The notes under the pieces: generated by a model | Seen by the model: only the letters and a program-made list of their open reading frames with translations | What the model was told of the DNA's origin: nothing | Databases searched by the model: none | Assembly (NCBI GenBank): GCA_963966185.1 | Contig: CAWZYM010000129.1 | Location: 500,001 to 564,000 of the forward strand | Origin: Rhabditoides inermis | Lineage: Eukaryota > Nematoda > Chromadorea > Rhabditida > Rhabditidae | Direction of reading: 5' to 3' | Length of the DNA stretch: 64,000 nt | Translations under genes and position numbers: made by a program | Shown here: positions 47,232 through 57,100 of the stretch, in pieces | How the letters are laid out: each line of letters opens with the position of its first letter | How positions within the stretch are numbered: position 1 is the first letter of the stretch

Positions 47232-47331
47232 CGGACCCTTCGTGGGTGGTCCCCTCGTGGGTGGTCCCATCGTGGGTGGTCCCATCGTGGGTGGTCCCTT
47301 CGTGGGTGGTTTCTCCGTGGGTGGTCCCACC
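47232..47331 (+). repeat. 15-bp coding minisatellite (CCCTTCGTGGGTGGT)n
   Basis: Six to seven tandem copies of a 15-bp unit encode repeats of x-Val-Gly-Gly-Pro in the presequence of gene A. Two copies of the same unit occur in gene B at about 50638-50670. Confidence 0.85.
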
Positions 47332-47746
47332 GCACTCTCCACCCGCTGCAAGAGTGTCGTCATGCGGCGCGAGCGCAAGTGAGTACAATGTTAATAATGT
47401 AATCTTGAAGAAGAACTCCGGGGAAAAATAGAGTGGCCGGGGATTAGGGGAAATCATGGTTCGCGATCACGAATATGATAGTCAAAATTTTTTGGGCAAT
47501 CAAAAATTTGCATATTGAATTTACCAGTCCGATTCCGCGTGACTAACGAAATATCCAAACACGGGCGGCCTCAGCTGGTAGCTATAGCTCCGCCTACTTT
47601 CGCCGGTTCAAACAGCCGATCAGTCCCGTGTTTTCGTTAATTTCTGTTGATTACTTCTCTTTCACTCATTTTCGCGCCAAAAGATTGATTAGAGCGCACA
47701 TACATAGTTAGACCTCATCGGGCCCAGCTCACTCTTTCCTTTCTTC

Positions 47747-48142
47747 TTTAAAGAAACAGTGGCGACTTGTTTGCGACTCGGAATAATATTAAAAATCATA
47801 TTAACCTAACCTCGCACACTTGCATTTTATTCGAAAGAACGACGATTCTGCGTTACTTCAAAATCTGCAACTGCCTGAAATGCAGAAAATTTTTCGAATT
47901 CCAAATTGGTCTCAACACGAATTGTCTACTGCCCAACGCTTCAATACTGCAAAATTTGGGTTCGGATAGATAAGCGCAACTGAACCCAACTCTTTCGCTT
48001 GCTTAATGGCTCAGTGCATGTGCGCTGCGTCGTGGCACCGTGCTCGCGGGTTCGATTCCCGTTGACGCCAAATGTTTTGCTTATGTGTAAAGAAGGTGTC
48101 ATGGCAGGTTGTGGCAGAAATAAGTCGCCACTGTGCCTTTAA
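47747..48142. mobile_element. Inverted-repeat MITE with TTAA ends and tRNA-like module (copy 2)
   Basis: Ends AGAAACAGTGGCGACTT and AAGTCGCCACTGTGCCT, each flanked by TTAA. Same layout and length (about 396 bp) as the copy at 3362-3751. It lies inside the first intron of gene A, next to the large palindrome at 48159. The tRNA-like module is on the plus strand (48001-48070). Confidence 0.7.
48001..48070 (+). pseudogene. tRNA-like module in MITE copy 2
   Basis: A-box-like TGGCTCAGTGCATG, B-box GGGTTCGATTCCC, and a terminal CCA-like end (GACGCCA). The 5' and 3' ends do not pair into an acceptor stem, so it is tRNA-derived. Confidence 0.6.
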
Positions 48143-48394
48143 GTAGCGACCAGAGTGGATTCTTACCCCTCAGACCGTTCTGACCGCTCAGAATACATTT
48201 TTACCACATCTCACGAGGAGTGTCGTTAGAGCCACACTCTCGGATCCGAACGAAATTGATAGAATACCTTAGTTAGGACCCCAGACATCGATTTCTGGTG
48301 TTACTTTTTCCTACGCGCCATATACGTTTCCAGTACGAAAACGTACAGGGCTGGTTTTTGGCTACCTCATTCCACCTCTGGCGGTCAAAGACCG

Positions 48395-48466
48395 AGCCGT
48401 TGTGGCCTAGTGGTTAGCGCATCAGTCTGTCAGACCAGAGGCTGGGGTTCGAGTCCGCGGACACGA
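48395..48466 (+). pseudogene. tRNA-like module in the left palindrome arm
   Basis: A-box TGGCCTAGTGGTTAGC and B-box GGGGTTCGAGTCC with tRNA-like spacing. The middle reads GTCTGTCAGAC, giving an uncertain anticodon (GTC possible). The acceptor stem is poor. Confidence 0.6.
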
Positions 48467-48750
48467 TTTTTGTTTTGCCAGCAGTTTCTGGACTTGGACT
48501 TGAAGTTTTTTTGTTGCGAAGTGCTTCGACCTGTTTGTAACTACAAATACGTTCTTTTTCAACATTTTTGTTTGTTATTGGCTTCCAAGATCGTTCAACT
48601 ATACTGTGTTTCTTTACACTTGATATATTGTTTTGGCTGAAACGTTCAGTTTGAAAACAGTTATAACAAAACGTGAACATTTGTAATCTGTGTTTTTTTT
48701 TTCATCAACAAGAAACGAAAAGTCCAGAAACTGCTGGCAAAACAAAAATC

Positions 48751-48819
48751 GCGTGCGCGGACTCGAACCCCAGCCTCTGGTGTGACAGACTGATGCGCTA
48801 ACCACTAGGCCACAACGGC
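48751..48819 (-). pseudogene. tRNA-like module in the right palindrome arm
   Basis: Inverted counterpart of the module at 48395-48466, with the same A and B boxes and small differences between the boxes (GTCTGTCACACC). Confidence 0.6.
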
Positions 48820-49744
48820 TCGGTCTTTGACCGCCAGAGGTGGAATGAGGTAGCCAAAAACCAGCCCTGTACGTTTTCGTACTGGAAACGTATATGGCGC
48901 GTAGGAAAAAGTAACTCCAGAAATCTATGTCTGGGGTCCTAACTAAGGTATTCTATCAATTTGGTTCGGATCCGAGAGTGTGGCTCTAACGACACTCTCA
49001 ATTCGTTTTTTTCAGTCATTCTTAGCGTGAAATCGCATTCTGAACCTTTTCTTTCCCTTATTATCTGGGTCGTTCTAGGGGTAAATTGCATTCTGAGGGG
49101 GTCAGAACGTCAGAATAGCTAATCAGGGTAGGGATCCACTGCAACGCTTACGACGATTTCCAAAAATAACATGAAAGTAAGTGACTGCTGATCTTCTGCA
49201 GACACGATGAGCAGCGTCGTCAGTGGGACGAGGCTGGGAAGCGGGCCGAGCTGATCGCGGGTCTCAAGTGGACACTGGCGGGGCTGGTGGGGATAGCGGC
49301 CACACTGGCATACTAGAAGTACTACTACTGCCACTGCTGCGCCGTCGTCGACAGGGAGGAGCTGGAGAGACTCATGTGCGCCGGCGAGGTGGGGAGGGGG
49401 GAGGGGGGAGGGAGAGGGAGAGGGAGGGAGGGGGAGGGAGGGAGAGAGAGAGAGGGAAAGGGAGAGAGAGAGGGGTGGGAGGAAGAGATAGAAAGATTGC
49501 AGGTCGACTGGATCTGCACTCACAAGAGGTACGCTACCGTGACTCTGCGCTCCCGGGCGAGCGTCAAAGATTGCAAGGTACTGTATACTCATTACAGTAG
49601 CTGATCAGTGCCAAAAAGTACTGTACGGAACCGTATACCTAAATTCAGGTTGTCATCTACCGCTACCCGAAGGGGACGTCGTCTCGCGACTTTGCCCGCT
49701 ACCTGCGGGAGCTCAAGAACTCGCCGCAGCTGTGTGGTTTTTGA

Positions 49745-50601
49745 TTTCCATCACTCCCGGAGTGATAGTTTGATAAATATCGTTGCTTTCAAATCTTTTA
49801 CGTATCTATGGGATTCTCGAGGTAGCGGCTTGTGTATGATACACCTGACTGATTGGTTGTTCTGGATGTCTTGATCTGATCCACGTGAAAGCGAACGGTC
49901 TCGCGTGGAGACTGACTTTGGACCATTGCTTGAGTCATGGAAAGAAACAGAGAAAACGCTAAATAACGGCGATTCCTTGTTACCTACACCCTTACAAAAC
50001 TGTGCACGTGCGAAGCTTGGTATAGTTCTATGCTCGCAAAAAGTTGCGCGCGGTGAGGTAGATCAGCGTAAGACGGAGAGTCAGCTCTCGGCAATAGCGC
50101 GCAAAACAAGAGCGGCAGACGGTTATGGCACAGTATTTCGAACTGCAAGCGAGGTAGATCGAAAACTATCGCTCTGGCGCAGAGTATAAGGCGAATTCAA
50201 CTTATTAGCGCCAAAATGCCGATCGGAAAGTTGAGCTCTGTGCGCATCTCGTTGAAATGAGTTCGCCGTAGGAGTGTTGTGGTAACGCTCATGCTTCACA
50301 GATCATGCTTTTAGTTACTCCGCGCCAGCTCAACGTTTTTTTTGCGACGGAACGGATCATTGCACACTCTTTGGTCATTGCACACGACCGCACGCGATGA
50401 GGAAAGAATAACACAAGTTAGTGACGAGTTGTCGAGTTTTGTCGCAACACACATGAACATGGAGACACGAGGAGTCTCGAGTCGCGTTCATATAACTTCC
50501 CAGACGACGTCACAGACGCCGACGCTGCGTGATCATCTACTACCCGCATGTTTTCCGATCCAACACGTATGTTTAACATCGGTCCGTGTCATTTCTCTAG
50601 G
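49745..50601. other. Spacer between genes A and B with a dispersed repeat
   Basis: Contains the dispersed repeat at 50060-50195 and, near 50272-50310, a weak A-box-like GTGGTAACGCTCATGCTTC with no clear B-box. Open frames at 49905-50189 overlap the repeat and are not called. It should hold the promoter of gene B. Confidence 0.5.
50060..50195 (+). repeat. Dispersed repeat, inverted partner of 35014-35135
   Basis: GGCAGACGGTTATGGCAC, GCAAGCGAGGTAGATCGAAA and CTATCGCTCTGGCGC occur here and as reverse complements at 35014-35135. Confidence 0.7.
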
Positions 50602-52376
50602 ATGCTGTCCCGCGGGGCCGTCGCCCTCTCTCGCCGCCCCTTCGTGGGTGGTCCCTTCGTGGGTGGTCCCCGCCCCCTTCCCTCCCTTCTTCCCTCTCAC
50701 CGCACCGCCAGCCCGCTGCAGAATGGTCAGCACCGAGCCGTATACCGTATACCATTCCAACCTACCGTATACCTTCAGTCCGTCCCTTTGTGGACACGGT
50801 ACCGTCGGCGCAAGAGAAGGAGGCGTACGTGGCGAACATGCGTGCGATGCGGCGGGCGATGGAGCAGGCGGAGCAGGAGTGGAAGAAGAAGTGGGGAGAC
50901 AAGCGGAGGGAGAAGCAGCTGCGCGCCGCCATCGACAAGCTCAACGGACAGATCGGCTACCTCAAGGCGGGTCTCTTTCGTACAGTACAACCAGGGACTG
51001 AAGACTGCGAGTTCTTGACATCCCGCATGTAACGAGCATAGTCGCGAGACGGCGATCAAAAAAGTTCAAAGTGGTTTGAGGGCAAGTAGTTTGAATTAGT
51101 TAGAAGCCTTGCAAGAGGTAGATGAATGGCATTTCGGGAGTGGTTTGAAGTGATTGGACAGTTGGGAGGCATTCCGGAGATAGTTTAAAGTAGTTGGAAG
51201 CAAAGTTGCAAAGCATTTTGGAGGAAATTGAAAGACAATCTTGGAGTAGCCTACTGACCTTGTCCCTTTGCAGAAGGAGCGTCGTGCGGCGGAGCGAGAG
51301 TGGCGGGAGGTGCGCGGGGAGACTGCCCCCAAGCAGAGACCGCAGCCCGACAACCGCTTCGGATCGTTCGTCAAGAAGTGGCACGCGGTGCGCAAGGAGG
51401 GCGCCCATCTCGCAGAGGCGAGAAAGGTGAGAGTACGTATACTACACCGCGCCAACCTACCGTATACGGTATAGGTGTACATTACCGTAACCGTAAACCA
51501 CAGCCTACAGTATAGACTACCGTATACGGTATACCGCAGCAACCTACCGTATACAGTATAGATCACTCTTCACACTCTCTCTCTCTCCCCCACTCTCTCT
51601 AAAAAGACCTACCGTATAGACTACCATATACCGCACGAATCTACCGTATACGGGATTGGTAGACCTACCATCAACCCATTGAGGCGAGCGGCGGTTCGAA
51701 GCAGCAGGTGGCGGTTGCGTGCGAGATGGACAAGCTCGGGCGGGCGGCGGATGCGGCGGTGGATGCGTACGCGAATGCTATGATACTCGAGGTGATCGCA
51801 CTGCTGCCGCGCATATGCAAACAGGAACTGCACCAGAGGATGCAGGCAAGCGAGGTAGGGGAGGGGAGGGAGGGAGAGAGGGGGAGGGAATGGGAGGAAG
51901 GGAGAGGGAGGGAGAGGGAGAGATTCCTTGATTCATTGAATTAGATACTTCGATTTCCTCTGAAACGTACATCTAACCGCGTATAATCTGCGGGGGAGGG
52001 TTTATTTATTATCTAGACCTTCATAGACTCGTCTATTTTTTTTTAGACAATCTGTAAAACCGCTGATTTCAGGTAGAGAACGTTCATTTCTATCAGAGCT
52101 ACGCGGTCATTGAGTTCTATGACGTCAATCGTGAAGTGAGAGGGAGAGAGAGAGGGAGAGAAAGAGAGACAAAAAGAGAGAAAGAGAGAGAAGAGGAGAG
52201 GGAAAGAAGGAGAGGGAGAGACGGAGAGAGGGAGAGACGGAGAGACGGAGAGACGGAGAGAGGGAGAGAGGGAGAGGGGGAGAGGGGGAGAGGGGGGAGA
52301 GGGGGAGAGAGGGGGAGAGAGAAAGAGGGAGAGAGGGAGAAAGAGAAAGAGAGAGAGAAAGAGAGAAAGAGAGAGC

Positions 52377-52407
<31 letters not shown>

Positions 52408-52623
52408 AGAGAGAGAGAAAAGAGATATATACATATTCAAATAGAAAAAAAACATTTTCAGTCTCTGCGTGGTCTCCGTTTCTTCTGTCCCACCCCTACC
52501 CGCCTATCCTCGACCATCGCGCCTTTGCTCACCTCACACAGTGTCGCTAAACGATTATCATCGCGTGAAAACTGGATAAACGTTTCGAGTTTGACATGCA
52601 CTTTGTGGCAATGTATGAAATAA
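50602..52623 (+). CDS. Mitochondrial-targeted paralogue of gene A (gene B)
   Basis: Exons proposed: 50602-50725, 50779-50984, 51274-51426, 51684-51854, 52073-52135 and a doubtful last exon 52462-52623. The first two join by a GTCAGC donor and TTCAG acceptor in phase. The N-terminus MLSRGAVALSRRPFVGGPF shares its opening and VGGP repeats with gene A and is basic and Ser/Arg-rich, as in a mitochondrial presequence. Two very charged helical exons follow (EWKKKWGDKRREKQLRAAI; KERRAAEREWREVRGE). Then KQELHQRMQASEVENVHFYQ with SYAVIEFYD matches the FtsH_ext-like part of gene A in spacing (E-L-x-x-x-M-x-A-x-E-V). No AAA or peptidase exons follow before the next gene. The donor at 50985 and acceptor at 51683 are weak, and the C-terminus is unproven. 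Confidence 0.5.
51430..51660. repeat. CTACCGTATACGGTATA palindromic microsatellite cluster
   Basis: At least six imperfect copies of ACCTACCGTATACGGTATA-type sequence in a gene B intron; further copies lie at 50738-50775 and 49625-49640. Confidence 0.7.
52136..52424. repeat. 290-bp (GA)n-rich tract
   Basis: Purine-only tract mixing GAGAGG, GAAAGA and GACGGAGA units, starting at the splice donor GTGAGAGGG after 52135. Confidence 0.9.
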
Positions 52624-53199
52624 AAATGAAATAAAAATGTTCTAGAGAGTGATGATACAATATATAGCTTACATGATACTTACACAAACAAATAGTTGAA
52701 ACGAGGAAAAGGTTGATTTCATATTATTACAAGGTTTCGATCACTGCAGCCTCAGTATGAAAGAGGATGACAACGAAAGTTTTTTTTACAACACTATGTA
52801 CCCCATCAGTCACTGTTTTCAATCAATATTTATATAATATACATACAATCCATACAATGACCTCGTTGCCACGGCTGAGAAAAAATACGCCGGTTGGCGC
52901 GCCCTAAGTGTTGTGCGAATGTTTGAAGTAGTTTGATAAAGTTTGAAGTTTGTTTGATCTTTACAAACCATCATATAACTACTGAACTCGTCTTGCAAAT
53001 TTTTCCTTGTGTTTTTTCAATCTTCAACTCTTCGTTTCGTTGAAGTTATATTTATACGTCGAAGATAGAAAATTTGTCTTTTTCAACTGAATCAATCTAT
53101 TAATGAAATTATTTGCACGTGTTTCTATTGAACTAACGCACCACTATGTGGATATGGGTCAGTAATTGCGAATTCCAACTAAATGACATAGATCTGTGT

Positions 53200-53545
53200 G
53201 ACCTCACGGCTGGTAGCGAGCAACCCGGAGGGCGCGACCCCAGCAAGTAGCGCGCGCTCAAAAATGATGTAATATCATATATGAAGATAAAGTCCGATCA
53301 ATCTGAAATTTTGACAGAAGGATTTTTTTGCCCATAAAAGCTTAAGTTTACGATTTTGTACACTCTATATTGCCTGTACGAAAAGTCGATCGGAATTGCC
53401 AAACTTGGCGACTTTTCGAAAAATGAAACTGGTTTCTATAATCTTTTTTTTTACATAATCTATCTCCTGTTCAATTTTTATAGAAATCGAAGATCATGAA
53501 ATTTGGACTACGCGCCATACATAGGAAGGATAGGGTACACAGGAT
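53200..53545 (-). repeat. Dispersed AT-rich repeat, copy 2 (inverted)
   Basis: CGGCTGGTAGCGAGCAACC, GATAAAGTCCGATCAATCTG, GAAACTGGTTTC and TATAGAAATCGAAGATCATG are the reverse complement of blocks at 3955-4510. Confidence 0.6.
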
Positions 53546-53645
53546 TTTGAAACACGAACACAAAGATAGTTATCGCAAACGCGCGCGTAAATAGCGAATA
53601 ATCACCACTCATCGCGGGCAAAGCCATGCGAGTGAGATGCGAGCC

Positions 53646-53975
53646 AGTGTTTCTTTTTTCAAACCAGTGTTTCTAACAGACTCAGGACACTCTCTCACAA
53701 CTGACTTATAAGGCAATTTGCGTTTTGTCTTCGCAAACTCAATATATTGTCATCTCTAGTGATCAAAGATGTCTGATGTTTATAGAAAATCATGTCCCTG
53801 AAAACTCTTGAAATGACAATACGTCAAACCAGTGTTTCTAAAAGATTAGGGACATTCTTTCACAGTTGACTTTCAAGGCATTTTGCGTTTTGTCTTCGCA
53901 AACTCAATATTTTATCATCTCTAGTGATCAAACTCTGATGTTCATAAAATATCATATCTCTGAAAATTCTTGAAA
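53646..53975. repeat. Diverged tandem duplication, unit about 175 bp
   Basis: ACCAGTGTTTCTAA, TTGCGTTTTGTCTTCGCAAA and CATCTCTAGTGATCAAA occur at 53646-53770 and again at 53826-53940 in the same order. Confidence 0.7.
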
Positions 53976-54157
53976 AAGGGCGGCGCGCAGCGCGTCACCC
54001 CTAAGGCATACTCAATTTCCTCTATCCAAATACGATATACTCCATAGTATGTGTTTTTTAATAACTCAGGTAGACTTTGAAGATGAAGAGATAGCGAATT
54101 AACAAGAGAATAAGTTCAATGATACACTTTTAGCATCTTCTGTGCTTCGGTGTCGCT

Positions 54158-57100
54158 TCACATCGAGAAATACGTTTTGAGTTTCTTGTCACGTGGGACC
54201 CTGGACTGCTTGATGTGGGAGAACATGTGCTCATCGCTACGCGCACCGCGCTTGCTCGTACCGAGAAGTTCCTCGACTAGCCTCGCTCCAGATTTCGTTC
54301 CACTCACTCGTAGACGTTGCCGTCACAGCATGTCACTTGGTATGGACGCTTGTTCCAGATGCTCTCATCAGTGGCCACGGCCGAGACCTTCACCTCCGAC
54401 CAATCACCGCCACTCCCTTTCACCAGAATCGACGTGCCAGCCGGAAGTGATGTGCGTGGTCCGATCTAGCGCCAGAACAAACTACGCGTACCTCGATGAG
54501 TGCAATAGGCACCTTGTCGGCCTGGACGACTACACTGTCCGAATCATGGCGAAGCCGCACCAGGTACTGCGAGACGCCCGCAAATCTGAATGCATGTACC
54601 TACTATTTATGATCATTTTTTCTCCCTGTCAATGTAATGAACCGACCCTTGAACAACTTGCGCTGGTATCCAAACATCGCTCTGTTTGACGAAGCAGCGT
54701 GCTCCTTTGCCGAGAGGCGCCAGTAAGTCCGAAGGGTGATCGACACTTAGCTGCGCACACGAAGTCAGACTAATCTCACAGTCCTCTTCTTCCAGCGCAG
54801 TCTTCCCCCTCTGGTAAACGTGTACTTGACCCATCAATACGACTGCAGCACCAACGAGCTGAATTCAGACCTAAATAGTCAATATTGAATCTAACTGTGA
54901 AATATAACAGTGATTAAATAAACAGATAACTGATAACTGTTGCAAAAACCGACTTTGACTTCAAAAAAGAGCAATAACCTTGGAGCTGTAATCCTGGTAT
55001 TGACGCAAAACACCAGCTTCTACCAGTTCCTTCCGACCGCAGTCAACAAACACCTCGTATGATCTTAAAAAAATCGGCAATACATACATACACAGTTTCG
55101 TACCTTCCAGACTTGTTTACTTTTTTTTGAGTTCTCAAAGAGCATGAGTCCGCGGTGAGAAAGCGTAACGACCGTGAGGAGATCTTTTTTCGATATTAGT
55201 TCATCACTAGGCAAGTGAGCGATGGCTCGCAAAACTGCTGACCCGGCGCTCTAATTTGTCTGAGAAACATATATTATGATCATCGAATTATGATCATTCA
55301 TTAACCTCGTACGGTTCACGCAAAACACACGCTTACCAGCCGATGTTTGAGGCAGGGAGTGTCCTAAGCACAAAAATCTCAAGAATAAAAATAAAATATT
55401 TTATTTTTTTTCAAATCTGAGTTACAAATGTATAAGTGATAGTGTATTTAGTTTTCTCGCTCTGATTCTCACATGTCCGCGGCATTGGTTAATCCATGGG
55501 CAGTTGTAGGCACAGGAGGCGGCACTCCAGTCGATGACTGCCCCGACGCGGACGCAGTTCCATGGGCGATTGTCACTTTCCGAGGTTTGAACCTCTCCCT
55601 GTGTCCCATCTTTTCCAGGTCGTTCTCCAGATGTTGCCAGAGCCAGCGCCGCGGACCTCTAGCCGTCGGCTTTGGCCCTGACATGAATCATCTATTTTGA
55701 CCACCCAATGAGTATTTACCTCGGCAAAAGAGAAGAGCAAGGGATGATAGAGTGATGTACTGGATGCCATATGTTGTGAAAGTGGGTAGGAACGATGTTT
55801 CCTCCCCGCCAGACACCTGACCATGACGCGCGACAAAGACAAAGCGGCACTCCACTGAAAGATTTCAGTGCACGCACATAAATATTGATTATAGGTATAG
55901 GTACCATGGTATCGGTGACTCCTTCCGACAATAGGTCGACACCTTTCTCAAACGCAGCGCAGGTCTCCTCATATTCATCTTCATCGACAGCACCATGCCA
56001 GCCCAGCTGCGAAGTTGCACTTGTCCGGGCTGCGTCCGCCCAGTCACATAGCGAGATTTCCAGTTTAGCTGAATGCGCTAAGTCAATGACAATTGTAACA
56101 CTGGTACTTTTTTGCTCAGGTCATAGTGATATGGTAAGGTACATTCCACATCGCGGCTATTGCGGCCGTTTTGTTACTTTTGGCAAAACGGCTGTTTTTC
56201 GACGCACCGTGGTAAAAAGGGGTCTCAGTAAAAGCGAAATCTAATGATCTGGTCCAACTTTGTTTTTGAACTATATGGATATCAATCAAGTTTCGCAATT
56301 CTTACCGTACTGCCCTGTTTCTTTTTGCTTCTTTTTTTTGTTTAGCCGGTTGAATCATGTGTCCTTCTAGTCGAGAACAATATGGGGTGTGAAAAACGGC
56401 TGTGTTTTTTCTTGCTAGCGGATAGTATTTCCGACAATTTGTCTCGAACGGGGATGATTGATTTTTCTATCCCGCGAACGAGCGGCCAAATTTAGCAAAA
56501 CTACTGTATCTCAGAAAACTCAATTGATATTTATCTCGACCATATCTCTCGATTCCGCTTTTGTGGAACCTGTTCAGACCACGGAGCGGAAAAAAGCTTT
56601 TTCACAGTGACCCTGGGGATGACCCTGGCCATTTCCACTCTGCAACTCACGCTCAGCAAAATACTGCCCCTTGACGCCGGTTTGCAGAAGTCGGAAAAAA
56701 TAAGAGACCACAGTAGTGACCAGTATTCCACAAGGGGGAAATTCAGCCAAGGCGCGATAGTATTCCTTAAAACACAATGACTCCACGTGATAATTAGGTA
56801 CACGCACGTTGAGCAGAGTAGAAGGTAGAAGGTGGAGTCGGCGAAGTAGGACCGGCAGATCCTCGGCGCCTCATCGGTGATGGCCGACGATCGAGGCGGA
56901 TCGGAGAAGGCAGTGGCGAAGAGAGCCAGAACCACAGCGTGGCTCTCCTGAATATTGAAATAGAGCACAGACGTGCGATAGAGAAGCTACAAATCAGGTC
57001 CACTCACCCGATCGGGCTCCGTCAGAGTCGCCAATTCCACAAACTTGCCCGCATCCGGCTTCTTCTTCGACAGTGCCAACATCCGTGAGCAAACCTGCAC

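Larger units (their letters stand above)
48159..49118. mobile_element. 0.96 kb palindromic element with a tRNA-like module in each arm
   Basis: Nearly identical inverted arms at 48216-48494 and 48723-49000 flank a 228-bp centre. Weaker arm sequence (CTCAGACCGTTCTGACCGC and partner) extends to about 48159 and 49118. The arms share GTGTGGCTCTAACGACACTC, TACGTTTTCGTACTGGAAAC and a tRNA-like block. The element fills the 3' half of gene A's first intron. No transposase seen. Confidence 0.75.
47203..49744 (+). pseudogene. Mitochondrial m-AAA-like N-terminal module, in-frame TAG (gene A)
   Basis: Four exons join in phase: 47203-47378, 49202-49388, 49503-49577, 49649-49744 (TGA). This gives 178 codons, but codon 97 (49314-49316) is TAG. 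The N-terminus starts MLCRGAVARLGPF and continues as xVGGP repeats with no acidic residues, as in a mitochondrial presequence. A basic segment (MRRERKHDEQRR) leads to a membrane helix (LKWTLAGLVGIAATLAY); the TAG falls right at its end. Then comes DREELERLMCAGEVDWICTH, which resembles the intermembrane-space (FtsH_ext) domain of AFG3/paraplegin proteases. The frame ends before a second membrane helix, so AAA and peptidase domains are absent. A truncated duplicate of an m-AAA gene is the best guess. The TAG may mean a pseudogene, readthrough or a sequence error. Confidence 0.5.
52624..54157. other. Intergenic, repeat-rich, no gene seen
   Basis: AT-rich spacer between convergent genes. It includes the dispersed repeat at 53200-53545 and a diverged tandem duplication at 53646-53975. 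No exon found. Confidence 0.55.

Noticed and set aside
50272..50335. Another tRNA-like module
   Set aside because: An A-box-like string (GTGGTAACGCTCATGC) is present but no B-box follows at the right spacing.
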